From Siphonodentalium dalli (taxonomy: Eukaryota > Mollusca > Scaphopoda > Gadilida > Siphonodentaliidae), in assembly GCA_032622095.1 (NCBI GenBank), contig CP136069.1, positions 8,882,036-8,946,035 of the forward strand: DNA of 64,000 bases, in the 5' to 3' direction. Below the pieces are notes generated by a model. It worked only from the letters and a program-made list of their open reading frames with translations, had not been told where the DNA came from and ran no database searches. Both the position numbers and the translations under genes were made by a program. Of the stretch, positions 39,188 through 49,654 are shown one piece after another; the first letter of the stretch is position 1; each line of letters opens with the position of its first letter.

Positions 39188-39660
39188 CACTGTAAAAATA
39201 GGTGTTTAGGATCTCAACACAATCTTAAACGCAATACCGTTACAGTTTTCACACGCGTCCACGCATTTATTTTCTAAATGGAATGTTTATTATCTAAACG
39301 TCACGTTTTTAATGAATAAATGTCAAATATGTTTAGAAAATAAACAAATGTGTTTAAGGAATAAACACATAGTGTTAACATGGCGTTTAGTTTCTAAACA
39401 TATTGATGTGTTTATTACCTAAACACCACGTTTGTGTCATTAAACACATATAATGTTTTGGAAATAAACGCATTATAATAACATGCCATTTAGGTTATAA
39501 ACATAATAATGTGTTTAGCTGATGTGTTTATGTGTTTAGGTTAAAAACACATCGGGGCGTTTATGGGGTTGTTCCACTTTACACACACATGGACACGTTT
39601 ATAAGACGAAATATGTTTATAAAATAGAATGTGTTTATTCAAGTAACATATTTAACAGTA
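39188..39660. repeat. Subterminal GTGTTTA repeats, left end of the CACTG element
   Basis: About 400 bp with a dozen or more GTGTTTA, TGTTTAG or TAAACAC motifs in both orientations. In plant CACTA elements such clusters are transposase binding sites; a similar role here is inference. The right end (53600-53752) has a shorter cluster. Confidence 0.6.
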
Positions 39661-40165
39661 ACAGGATAGTAAAATTTACATATGTTTAACAGCTACAGAC
39701 AAAACATAATTAAAATTATACATTCTCACAGTTCAATAGTTGTATACATATTTTCAGGCTGATTTTGATGTTAGGTCTAAAAAATAGTCATGTTTCCGCT
39801 AACAGACGGGGACAAAATTAGGGGGGGGGGGGGGTAAATAATATTTTATTTTTTTTAACATTCATATATGGATTATATTCATCTGTTTTTCCAAGGGACT
39901 TGTAATAAACATAGGGTGCTAAATAAGCACTGTAATGGTGGGATTTTAACACAAATGATCCTAACTACATGTACCTGTATTCGGGGCCAGAAAATATAAT
40001 CAGAGATAATAAAGGAAATTTTAATTAGGTTTTTGCATTTATTAATTTTTTCACGGGTTAGTACAATAGTAGCGGCGAATGTCCGGAAATATCACTATTT
40101 TTTTTTACCTTAGCAGTAATGCATTAGGAAAATTTATACGTTTCTCAATATTCTTGAGACCTTAA
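39661..40165. other. Non-coding stretch with a G run
   Basis: No gene or recognisable element. A long G run lies near 39821-39834, flanked by T-rich sequence. Confidence 0.4.
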
Positions 40166-40502
40166 AGGGGTAATGTATACTAAATCCAGTAATTTTTGGG
40201 ACCATCTCCTTTTATACTCAACAGATTATGTGTAAGAAATGAATGAATTTGAGCCATGTATTAGTGCAAAATCCACTCATATGCTCTATGAACGATGCAA
40301 ATAACATGGTAATTATAATGAATATGAATACATGACTCATTTTAATTATAATTATCATGATGTTTGCATTGTTATTAGAACACATGAGTGTATTTTGCGC
40401 TCATCCATGGCTCTAATTTATTCATTTGTTCCATTGATTCTGTTATAAAAGGAGATGATCCTATAAAATGCCAGATTTAGGGTACACTGGTACAGTCCCC
40501 CT
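40166..40502. mobile_element. Foldback MITE with TTAA target duplication (337 bp)
   Basis: Flanked by TTAA at 40162-40165 and 40503-40506. The left arm AGGGGTAATGTATACTAAATC continues through ACCATCTCCTTTTATA, GAATGAATTTGAGCCATG and CAAAATCCACTCATATG. The right arm is its imperfect inverted copy (about 130 bp each). TTAA is the target of piggyBac-type transposases. Half-copies of the same family occur at 48029-48123 and 49475-49590. Confidence 0.8.
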
Positions 40503-41821
40503 TTAAAAAAAACAAAAAAAAACAGCTTGCCTACACAAAGTCCAAAACGAATTGCTACAAAGTAATCTACCGGGTATCTATAATTCCAAAATGTTTGCTG
40601 CCTTGCACCTAATACAACTGAGTTATTCCAATAGTTCTCTGTGGTAATGTCAAAATGTGCTATTTTCCATGACTGCTCATAGTACTGGTGTATACAAATT
40701 ATGTTTCACATAGATATTAACACATTAAAAGACTGCATTATAAACATATTTAATATGTTGCTATAATTTCTACATACTAATGACCTAACGATAGATGTGT
40801 CGTAATTCGGTCTGGAGCCATGAATATATCCTTGAAAATTCAGCACAAAAGCATATGAAAATAGGCATAACATTGTAGATGGTGCCATAAGTTATTCAAT
40901 TAAATATACGGATGGCCTTTGCGCTGTGTATTGTGTTATAAATCTTTGGTTAAAATTGAAGCCAGATTATTTATAACATACCGATAAGGCGCTCACTAAT
41001 CCTCGTCACTCAAGATATTTCAATATTGATTGGTCACAGTAAATCACTCTCGGAAAAAAATTGCCACTTTGTTCATTATTTTGCTTATCAAACACTAATT
41101 ATGTCATGTATATAAACAAATGCTTAGTTCACACAAAGTGTGTTTTGTGGGTAATATCGCATTCATACTATCATTATAGTGTACTATTATAGTATATTCA
41201 TGAGTAAATTCATAATATGGTAACTTATTTGTCTAAATTATAACCTACAACCATGGCCATCAGTACCGTTAAAATGTTAAATATATCAACTTTTCTAAAT
41301 ATATAAGATTGAGAATAGAAAGCAGCAACAATATATCTTTAGCACCAAAAGATGAGTTGTCAAAACAGAGAAAGCTGTTTGTGACAAAACAATGGCATAC
41401 CTAGCCAGTACTATTGTTCTGAACATGCAGAGCTACAACAGTTATTCCCATTGATTTCATGATTTGTTAACCCTCCATAACTGGAGCCTCGCAAATATAA
41501 GAGAATACATTGGCCTAACAACATTTACATTGACCTTGTAAGCCAGTGCTTTCTCTCAAATATGTAAGACCCTCTATGGGATCCGGACTCACATTTATAA
41601 GAGAATGCACTGGCACAGGATCTTAAGTGCTGCACCAGCGCAGATCCCATCATAAAAGGATTAAAAATAGATACTCCTCATAATCAAGAAACTCCAACTA
41701 TTCATGTGGTGGATCCCACAGAAAAATGTTAAATCAGATGCAGTCTCAGATACTGTGCTGCAGATTGATTGTTATAAGGCCACATATACATATCAGTTCA
41801 TAATGCATATACCAAAGCCTG
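40503..41821. other. Non-coding stretch within the CACTG element
   Basis: I see no gene. The ORF at 40706-40888 (minus) has no recognisable domain. Two similar sentences of sequence around 41485-41530 and 41560-41610 (AAATATAAGAGAATACATTGG-type and ATTTATAAGAGAATGCACTGG-type) suggest a small old duplication. Confidence 0.35.
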
Positions 41822-42365
41822 TGACTCGCCCTCTGGTCCTGTTAATTTGCTATGATTTTGGATGATCTTGCTGAATTGATTTGGTGCTGGTAGAAATAAA
41901 TGATGCTGTTAAGAAAATGAATTATTTTACCTAAGTTATCATTTTTGCTGTTCATGATTTAACGAATCGAAGAAAAGCAGTTGTGTGTGTTTAAAACATT
42001 CAAGATATACATGTATATTGCGAAATATTTTAACAATTGATGTGTTGGTTGTTGCAAATAGACCATAATCAAGATGGCTGGCTATTCATATCATTTTACA
42101 AATACCAGCACAGGCATTATTAAAACATATATTAAGTAGTTTCATTTCCTTGACCATTTTTCTGTAGTCCAGTTCATATATACCGGTATATATATAGCAA
42201 AATTTAACATCATCGGATATTTAGTAGACACTGTTTTTTCTCAAATCGCTTAATAGAGTACTTAACCAAACACTGCAAAAATAAATAATGGTACTTTTTC
42301 TTACAACATCAGTTTGCCCTTCTAACATCATAGCAACTCAGCAGAACCACTTAACCAGGGATGTG
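41822..42365 (+). mobile_element. Unexpanded relative of the array-bearing element (single repeat unit)
   Basis: The left half has GGTCCTGTTAATTTGCTATG, then TGATGCTGTTAAGAAA and AACGAATCGAAGAAAAGCAG, paralleling GGTCCTGTTGATGTGCTATG, TGATGCTGTTAAGAAA and GTGAATCGAAGAACAGTCAG of the array element. The right half has ATTATTAAAACATATAT, CCAAACACTGCAAAAATA, ACAACATCAGTTTGCCC and CTTAACCAGGG, paralleling the array element's right end. Between them, where the array would be, stands one unit equivalent: TCGAAGAAAAGCAG (41967-41980) to AAAACATTCAAG (41993-42004), then ATATAC as after the array. Its own two ends are inverted copies of each other. It is thus the same kind of element before, or without, repeat expansion. 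Confidence 0.8.
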
Positions 42366-42388
42366 TAGGTATGTACATCAATTGGCAT

Positions 42389-42718
42389 TCACTCGAGCAT
42401 CAGACGTTTTTCATATTTCTTGACAAATGTTGTGAAGTTAGAAGATTTTTGCTCTGTAAACTGACATTTCAGAACAAATTGTTGCAAAAGCCCTAACATA
42501 CACTGATAAATTTTTGGATATGACAGATGACCAACATAATAAATGGCCAAGAGGCAGAGAACAGCTTCATATGGGTCATTACTATGCAACCAAGTCCGAA
42601 CACCATCGCCTACAACAGCTGCTCCCTCCATCTCTCCACTGTCCTCCGAAAGAAAGAGCACTAATTTTGGGGCTGTCTGATGATCTGTTTTTGTTTCTTT
42701 ATCCAATGCTTCAGACAT
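42389..42718 (-). CDS. 3' exon of an unknown spliced gene inside the CACTG element
   Basis: An open frame ending in a TGA stop at 42389. Its second half (APKLVLFLSEDSG, then DPYEAVLCLLAIYYVGHLSYP and LLQQFVL) resembles the C-terminal end of a large family of uncharacterised animal proteins that end in a hydrophobic F/Y-x-L-x-YP block (recognised by pattern only). An AG acceptor that keeps frame with the upstream exon lies at about 42703 (TCTGAAG then CATTGG); another, at CCATTCTAG upstream, would hit a stop if joined to that exon. It may be the last exon of the gene whose other exons are at 43023-43274 and 43969-44082. The function is unknown. It could be element cargo or an accessory gene of the transposon. 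Confidence 0.45.
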   Translation of the reverse strand: MSEALDKETKTDHQTAPKLVLFLSEDSGEMEGAAVVGDGVRTWLHSNDPYEAVLCLLAIYYVGHLSYPKIYQCMLGLLQQFVLKCQFTEQKSSNFTTFVKKYEKRLMLE

Positions 42719-43022
42719 TACACCCTAGAATGGAAGACACATTCTAATTAATATTTGTGGTTTTAAGGACTTAGTCCATAATAATAAATGTTTAAATGTG
42801 CTCAATCCGATCTGACACTCATAAATTACTATTTCTTTGGCTTCGGGGGTAAAAACTATTTGACTCGGGACGAGGAACCTACCCATCAACGCTCCGACCA
42901 GTATTGGGGTTCTGCTGTGTCAGACAGTAGATAGAAAAGGATTTCATTTATACACACTAAAAATATTTACAATAGCAGTCGGCTGATCACAGAATACCTT
43001 ACCTACGTCAAATTATACTTAC
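42719..43022. other. Intron-like gap of the unknown gene
   Basis: Lies between candidate exons on the minus strand, with a GTAAGT donor at its 5' side and an acceptor in or just before the last exon. No other feature is seen. Confidence 0.4.
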
Positions 43023-43274
43023 ATTTCTGTCCATCTTCATTTGCACTTTCCACAACTAGAGACGTGCATGGTCCCTCACTTGTTATATCAGGCACATGAA
43101 CGGGTACATTTGGTTTTGTATCAGATTCACTGTGCCATGTCTCAGATTCTGTCAGACAGAGAATCGTGGCCCCTTTGAACAACTTCAGTTCATCGAAGTC
43201 TTCGATCTCTGTTCCATCAGATTCTAATACGAATCTAATCAACGTTGTATTTGAATAGCCAAACTTCTTCAGAA
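43023..43274 (-). CDS. Internal exon of the unknown gene (ubiquitin-like/CIDE-N-like segment)
   Basis: Acceptor TTTTCTTCCAG lies just upstream and donor AAAT|GTAAGT at its end. It encodes LKKFGYSNTTLIRFVLESDG and continues TEIEDFDELKLFKGATILCL. The VLESDGTEI-DFDEL pattern followed by a short hydrophobic strand recalls CIDE-N/PB1-like ubiquitin-fold domains (V-L-E-x-D-G-T). The exon joins in frame to 43969-44082: that exon ends with one base of a codon and this one starts with the other two. Matching phases make real splicing more likely than chance ORFs. A multi-residue acidic and polar tail follows (SESDTKPNVP). Confidence 0.55.
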
Positions 43275-43968
43275 CTGGAAGAAAACAACTTGAAATATTA
43301 CCTGATAGGAAGAAAGAAGGTTTTGGATACTGAATCTGCTAAATAGAATATGTATCCAAATTTGTCACTTTGTGTTGGATTTGTATTAATCCAGTAAATT
43401 CATTGTTTTATTCAAATTATGGACAAATTATATTCAGTGGGTGACATTTTCCTTAGTCTGAGATGTTGACCCATTACCTAAGGCTGACAATAGCACATCA
43501 CACAACTGTTCAGAACTGACCTATTTATGACAGTGTTTCTGTGTTGCATTAAGGCATTTGATTAGTTATTGGCACAATGCAAACTTCCATTGCCCAAATA
43601 CTAGTAGAGTGTTGCATGGATATAAATATTGTGTGTGCATGTTAGTGTAGCCCACGCAAATGTGTATATATAGGCGGCTATGACCTGCCATGGTCGAGAA
43701 ATAACAGTTGGTTATATCATCATGCGTGGGAAAGGGAGCCCCTCTATGTCCATATACGCGGCAAAGCTTTCACTTAACCTAACCCGAAGCATGCACTTCC
43801 GCCCACGATTATGTTTTAATTACCGGCATGATAAGTAAATCTGATTCATGACTTCAAGGATAGACCTACATGTAAACCTCTTTGTTTGTATAATACAGCA
43901 TTTCCACGTAGAAAACAAACTTGCACAGTGTACGCGTACATGCAGATTGTAAAATAAGTTATTGTTAC
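43275..43968. other. Intron-like gap of the unknown gene
   Basis: A candidate intron from donor GTAACA to acceptor TTCTTCCAG, about 694 bp. Its sequence has no ORF or element that I recognise; the ORF at 43820-44170 is the upstream exon read through its donor. Confidence 0.45.
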
Positions 43969-44082
43969 CTTTTTGTTGAAATGAATCTATGGCATTTGCA
44001 ATAATGACTTTCTTCACATTTCGTGCACCATTCCAGACCTTGAAGCAATCAATGGACTCCATACCCAAATTGTCTGTAATTC
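43969..44082 (-). CDS. Upstream exon of the unknown gene
   Basis: Bounded by acceptor TATTTTAG and donor AAAAAG|GTAACA. It reads ITDNLGMESIDCFKVWNGAR and continues NVKKVIIANAIDSFQQK without stops, and the end phase fits the next exon. No domain is recognised. The start of the gene is not found. A GTAACA donor also follows a small open stretch at 53035-53108 near the right end of the transposon, which could be a first exon, but that is speculative. The intervening 9 kb includes the transposase gene on the same strand. Confidence 0.5.
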
Positions 44083-44533
44083 CTAAAATAATAAGATATA
44101 TTTTATGTACTCTGCATACCGGATGTAAAGGTTCATGTAAATGAGAAAAAAGTTTATCCAGGGAAAACACCAGTAATCAATTAATCCTTTGCCAATAGGT
44201 CTACACATTTCAAATCTAGTAATTTTTATGTGGTTTGTCAGGGTTTGTGAGTAATTTTTATGTGGTTTGTAAAGAAATGCGGGTGAGTGCACCTTTCAGT
44301 TATTTCCCCTTTATTTGTATGCTACATTTTCAAATTGTTAAAAATCTTGTGACAAATTTATTGTCATATTGTAATCATGAAATAGAATATCCTTACTAAC
44401 CGGCTGTATTTCAGAGTTTACTGGCCAACAACATTTGTAGTGACTAAGGCGTGGCTGGCAAGCAATATGCAGCTTTAATATATGCTGTCTAGACTACATG
44501 TATCTATAGAGTCAAAGTCACAAAACTGTGCTA

Positions 44534-44763
44534 CAGTAATGCTCTAGTAATCGACTTCTTAACCACAGCAGAATTATGGGAAACTTTTCAGGATTTAGTC
44601 GGAAATATGGCTTGTTGCCATTCAAGCAACTCTCTCAGGGAGAGCTTTCCGATTAATGGCAACAAGCCATATTTCCGACTAAATACTAAAAAGTTTCCCA
44701 TAATTCTGCTGTGGTTAAGAATTTCTGCTTTGGTTAAGAAGTCGATTACTTAGAGCATTACTG
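44534..44763. mobile_element. Mariner/Tc1-type foldback MITE, copy 1 (230 bp)
   Basis: Flanked by TA on both sides (44532-44533 and 44764-44765), with ends CAGTAATGCTCTA and TAGAGCATTACTG. The arms are almost fully complementary (ATCGACTTCTTAACCACAGC, GGATTTAGTCGGAAATATGG, CTTGTTGCCATT), so the whole element folds into one hairpin. TA duplication plus CAGT ends points to a Tc1/mariner transposase acting in trans. The right arm has an extra short duplication (TTCTGCTTTGGTTAAGAA) near 44730. Confidence 0.9.
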
Positions 44764-46018
44764 TACATGACCATAAATTAAATAAGGAACTTACCCGTTG
44801 ATTTTCATAATTCTTTTTGTTCATAGAGTATGCAAGTGTGTCGGCTTGTTTAAATGATTAAATGATAAAATATAATTTGATTGCAGAAGTTTATGATTCA
44901 AGTGTTACCATATCACATAAAGGAAGAAAATCACCATTTGAAGGACTAATTTTCCAAATTTACCCAATTTATGACAATACTAGTACATGTATATGTAAAT
45001 GCTGCCTAGAATGTAACAATCATGTAATACATAGTAGTTGAAGTAAATTGAAATGGCATGATGTACCGGTACTGTTTTTAGGCCTAAACAAAAATAGTGA
45101 TGTTTTTATTTTAAACATGCTTAGGAATATACATGCACATGTATTCATGCTGAAATTACTGATATCATATGACACAATGAGCGTATGACATTACGCCAGG
45201 TATTGGAACTCTGGAAGCGGTGGTAGTATTTTAATTAAAACTGATCGTGACATTAATCACAAGTTGAACTGGCAACTTTTTGTTTTTGTTTTTGAGTTTA
45301 TTTATCTTTTAAAAATTTGTAGGGGTCCCGATGTCTGGACCAGGGTGGGTAACCGGAAACATCACTGGTTTTCTTAGGCCAAACAGGACATATTCCATAT
45401 GTATAAAGATGTTTACTTCTCAATTTTGTTGGGACAGTGCTAAGAAATTTAAATAGTTGTCAACTTTGTTTGAAATTCTAGCGAGAATACACACTCGGAC
45501 CGATCTATATGTAACACTAAAAGTTGGATGTCGGTATGGCTGTAGGCCGGAGCTAACATTCAACGTGCATGGTCGATGTGTTCCATTTATTATATAGAGT
45601 ACACTTTATTTAGTTTTTACTGAAATGCTCCGGATTATGAATGACCACACATGGTGCTGCACATTGCACGCTAGCTCCAACCTCCAACAGTTACATGTAC
45701 ATCTAGATGAACAGAGGAAGTGATCAAACCCGACATTGCTAGGACACACGGCGGAAAGCCTGTGTAATCGTTACCTCAGGCGGTATAAATTTAGAAACTC
45801 TAACTTAGTGTATCGTGATATGTATCATATCGTTGATCATGTATCGTGACTTGTATCATACATGTATCATGACCAAAGTTGAAAAAAGAATATGTTACAC
45901 AGATATAGTACATGTATAAGGAGAATCACTGAACTTGATGTACATAATGACATGTGGTAAATGTGTATTTCATATGCGTGTTACGGTACTGTTACCATCC
46001 ATATACTGGCCCACCATA
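44764..46018. other. Non-coding stretch within the CACTG element
   Basis: No gene seen. A short local repeat of TGTATCGTGA and TGTATCAT words lies at 45808-45875. ACATGT palindromes are frequent. Confidence 0.35.
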
Positions 46019-46231
46019 CAGTAATGCCCTAAGTAATCGACCTCTTAACCAAAGCAGAATCATGGGTAACTTTTCGGGATTTAGTCGGAAATATGGCTTG
46101 TTGCCAGTCATAGGAAAGCTCTCGCCGAGAGCTTTCCAGTGAATGACAACAAGCCATATTTCCTACTAAATCCTGAAAAGTTACCCATAATTCTGCTTTG
46201 GTTAAGAGGTCGATTACTTAGGGCATTACTG
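46019..46231. mobile_element. Mariner/Tc1-type foldback MITE, copy 2 (213 bp)
   Basis: Same family as 44534-44763. TA at 46017-46018 and 46232-46233, ends CAGTAATGCCCTAAG and CTTAGGGCATTACTG, with arms complementary through the centre GAAAGCTCTCGCCGAGAGCTTTCC. The ORFs on either strand here (45954-46142 and 46108-46341) share peptide words only because the element is a hairpin. Confidence 0.9.
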
Positions 46232-46400
46232 TAGGTTTTTCCACAAGAAAATTCCAGCAAAAATTTTGTGCAAACTTTCGAGTGTATGAACATACCCTTA
46301 GGCATGGACTGGTATGCTATTACAAATGAGAAATAGATCAATTATTATACCATTTTATAAACTGGCAATTGGCAGTTTGAATGGAAACTTGTAGTAACTA

Positions 46401-46557
46401 CAGTATTGCCAAAGTAATTGACCCCTTAACCACAGCAGAGTTATGAGTAATTTTTCAGGATTTAGTTGGAAATATGGCTTCTTGTCATTCATCGGAAAGC
46501 TCTCGGCGAGAAATAATTATGCTGTGGTTAAGGAGTCAATTATTTAGGGCATTACTG
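46401..46557. mobile_element. Mariner/Tc1-type MITE, copy 3, right arm deleted (157 bp)
   Basis: TA at 46399-46400 and 46558-46559, ends CAGTATTGCC and GGGCATTACTG. The left arm is complete up to GGAAAGCTCTCGGCGAG, but about 50 bp of the right arm are missing before AATAATTATGCTGTGG. Both termini are still present. Confidence 0.85.
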
Positions 46558-46559
46558 TA

Positions 46560-47429
46560 GTTGGCAGCCTACTTACTACAGGGACTCAAGGCCTTCATTA
46601 ATAAGTCGTGTCATATAAATGCATGGGCCTGGAACTCGGACTAAACACTAGCATCTCCATCCCAAAATCTTAGCTAGTTTTAGTACGAGAAGACTTGGAC
46701 TAGTAAATAGTATGTTATTGTAAAGTTCATATGCCTTGTTATGTAAACAAAAGCCAGGTTCTGTGACTGTTTTGGTTTCTGTTTACATAACTAAGCATAC
46801 TAAATTGACAATAGCATACTATTTAGTTTTAATGGCTGTGACTATTTTAACAACAATACCCACCGCGAAGGCCATCCGTGCCTTTAATGAAATGTGAAAA
46901 ATATATTTTATCGCATTGTTTACATAAATGTGAACTCGTTTGACCTCGCGAAGTGACAGTGTGAAATAAATTGTACACAAACCAAGGTTACTCATAATTG
47001 CGTGGCATAATGTATGCGCAATTTAACATGAAAGTTTGATTAGAACATTATGACCATAAGATATGACTCTTTCTGATATATATACATGTACTAGTAGTAC
47101 ATATACATGTACTAGTAGTACATGTATCATGTATTGATTTGTTGGGTAAAATCGATTAAAACTGACAAAAAATCTCCCCACTGGATCTTGGCATAAAGTC
47201 TGCCATAGAAAGATATATACACAGGACTTTGATGTAAAACAGCATTATCCCAACCGATTTCAACATAAATTCAGAGTCCTAGATAAAGAACGTTTGTCTT
47301 ACATGTACTTCTGTGCGAAAAGCTGAAAACTGCTTTACAGGGAGTAATTGAATGCTTGTCATATAATTTTGCTTATAAAAATAGGTTGATTAAAAACTTT
47401 AATTAAAATAATAGACTTACTAGTATTAA
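46560..47429. other. Non-coding stretch with a fragment of the AGGTACG-type MITE
   Basis: 46838-46895 (ATACCCACCGCGAAGGCC, CGTGCCTTTAA) matches the right end of the MITE at 47430-47927, so a remnant of a second copy ends here. 47080-47128 holds two tandem copies of a 21-bp stretch containing ACATGTACTAGTAGTAC. No gene is seen. Confidence 0.5.
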
Positions 47430-47927
47430 AGGTACGTGAGGCCTTAGTTGTCGAAAATATTCATATTTGTTCTAATCACCGTAAACAGAAAAACATTAAA
47501 ACGCATACAGTTTCGTTCATATATACCATGACCATCGCGTAAACAGCATGTTATCATAAAGATTTACTATGTTTTACCTAAGCAAGAGCCTGATTGTGTT
47601 ACAGAAGACAGCACAATGATGCTGGCTAATCACACACAAATGGCATAAACGCTCTTTATTCGTTCCATATCAGGAATTCACCAACAAAAAAAGAACGCTC
47701 TTTATGTTTACCATCATAATATAAACAAACACCAGAAAAGTAACTTTTTATGCTTTTGTTTACATAACAATGGTCAAAGATATGACAATAACATACTGTT
47801 TATGCGATATTTCTTATTTGTATACGGACAAAGTCTGTCTACATTTTGTTGTTCTTTCTGTTTGTGGCGGTTTTTGATGGGTGGAAATATTTTCACAGGA
47901 TACCCACCGCCAAGGCCAACCGTACCT
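47430..47927. mobile_element. MITE with TTAA target duplication (498 bp)
   Basis: TTAA at 47426-47429 and 47928-47931. The ends are AGGTACGTGAGGCCTTAG and, on the other strand, AGGTACGGTTGGCCTTGG. Inside, words such as TTGTTTACATAACAATGG resemble those of 46730-46800, which leads into the remnant at 46838. There is no coding capacity. It is a different family from 40166-40502 despite the same TTAA target. Confidence 0.75.
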
Positions 47928-48123
47928 TTAAGTACTATGTCTCAGAAAGATGCACTGAAGTGAACTTATTGCCTTGAATTAATACATAAATCCATATACC
48001 ACTGCATGTAACAAATTTGTAGGTTTAAAGGGAAACATACTGTACACTACCGGTACATCCGGCCTTTTATGGGACCATCTCATTTTATACTCAACAGAAT
48101 ATATGCGACAAGTCAATGAATTT

Positions 48124-48480
48124 AAAGTGATATGAAACACCCCGGTAGGGTGATCAAATAGAAATTGAGAATAATCTTGCTCAAAGTAGTTATTTGTTGC
48201 GAATATTAATCCAAATTCACGGTACACACCGTCATTCTTATATATTAATTAAATTCAATGACTCTCTATGGCGAACTCATTTGTGTTATATTATCGCCGA
48301 TAGTTACGTCCCGAATCTAGATGTAAATATTTACAATTGGGCGTAGTTCAGACGATGTTTTCTAATGAGTGGTATGGTAGATTTCTTTGAAAATTTCGGG
48401 GATGTTAGTAGAATGCTACACTCCCCAGGTTGGCATAGCGCCTGAGTACTAACTTATCAATTTCACGCACCCGAACAAGT
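48124..48480 (-). repeat. Dispersed repeat A, copy 2 (minus strand)
   Basis: The reverse complement matches 33764-34130 throughout with point changes and small indels. On the minus strand it reads NNYFEQDYSQFLFDHPTGVF then HITL, paralleling NNYFEQEYS and FHITL in copy 1. The frame is open for 82 codons (47979-48227), but no start context or domain is recognised. Confidence 0.75.
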
Positions 48481-48497
48481 CCATAATATGTCTTTAA

Positions 48498-49471
48498 GGG
48501 TGCATTTACATTGCTATAGAAATGTACACAGATCTACACGCAGACAGTGTAAACGGGTTGATATAGAAATGCACACAGAAAGAAAACGGTATTAGTTCGT
48601 GTGACCAAAAATCGTGACCGCTACACGTCACGGTCAACGCCCATATATTGCGACAGGCAAATCAGTTTTGATTAATTGTTACTCGGGCTTGGCGAATGTT
48701 TTCGTTGTCATTTCAACCCGTGTATTTCGAATATTGAACACGGATAGGGACGTGGCAACTTGTGCAACGGTTGGATATTTCATACCTGACACAACATTAG
48801 TTGTAATTTCCAAACCAACAATAGATTAAAAATGATCTTGCAGTTTGATTTTCAAACATTTTATTTGGGGGGAGGGTATGGTTTTCGGACCAATATTTGC
48901 ATAATTTCCTACTTTTTATCAAAATTTTGGACTGGAATGGCCATCAGCTGGAAATGTTTCCAACCTTATCATAGGGGCGGGTGTAATGTTGGAAATGTCC
49001 AACACTTGGAAAGATTGTGTCCTGGTCCCTCCCCGTGGCCAGTCATCATCATCATATTTATTGTCTAACAGCTATATATAAAAACTGCATGTAATTTAAG
49101 AAAACATTATTGTCCTACATTGGTTAACATTGTCATTGGAATTGTCATCAGTTGAAAATTTTACTACATTTGGTCAAATAAAGGGTGTTGTAGGGTAACT
49201 GCATGATTTTCATTCTTTCTTCGAACCATTATCAAGTGGTATAAGGATACACTTTAAATACATGCGGCACATACCAAATCGCTGTTATCTGCTGATAGTT
49301 GATACATTTTCATGTCTGGCCTAAACTGACACGACTCGCGGTGAATTGTCAATTACCAGAGTACAGATCAGAGCGCGTTCACTATTGGTAATCATGTTGT
49401 GATCACAGTAATGCGCGACACGTGACTTTATACAGATCTATATACATTTCTATAGCAATGTAAATGCACCC
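48498..49471. mobile_element. PIF/Harbinger-type MITE with TAA target duplication (974 bp)
   Basis: TAA at 48495-48497 and 49472-49474. The ends are GGGTGCATTTACATTGCTAT then AGAAATGTACACAGATCTAC, and on the other strand GGGTGCATTTACATTGCTAT then AGAAATGTATATAGATCTGT. A TWA target and GGG/CCC ends are characteristic of PIF/Harbinger. The interior (about 48730-49030) is a GGAAATTT-type dispersed repeat. No transposase is seen. Confidence 0.8.
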
Positions 49472-49654
49472 TAAGCCATGGATGAGTGCAAAATACACTT
49501 GTGTTGCATACTAGTATAATCTGTTCAATATAAAATGAGAATTAGGAGATGGTCCCATAAATGGCCAGATTTAGTGTAAACAGTACCCCTATAGATTTGA
49601 AGATTGCTGTACTGGTAAATGTTGATTGACCAAAGCGAGTTGATAACTGAACAC

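Larger units (their letters stand above)
48029..49590. mobile_element. Split foldback MITE (family of 40166) hosting two nested insertions
   Basis: The left arm 48029-48123 (after TTAA at 48025) reads AGGGAAACATACTGTACACT and ACCATCTCATTTTATACTC. The right arm 49475-49590 reads GCCATGGATGAGTGCAAAAT and AGGAGATGGTCCCATAAATG. These are the two arms of the 40166-40502 family. Between them sit dispersed repeat A (48124-48480, minus) and a 974-bp MITE (48498-49471), so three insertions are stacked. Confidence 0.65.

Noticed and set aside
43630-43815. Possible tRNA-like stretch starting GTAGCCCACGC
   Set aside because: I could not form a cloverleaf or find A and B box motifs at the right spacing.
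45954-46341. Two frames sharing YSNALSNRPLNQSRIMGNFS on opposite strands
   Set aside because: The peptide repeats because the mariner-type MITE is a hairpin; both strands read the same arm.
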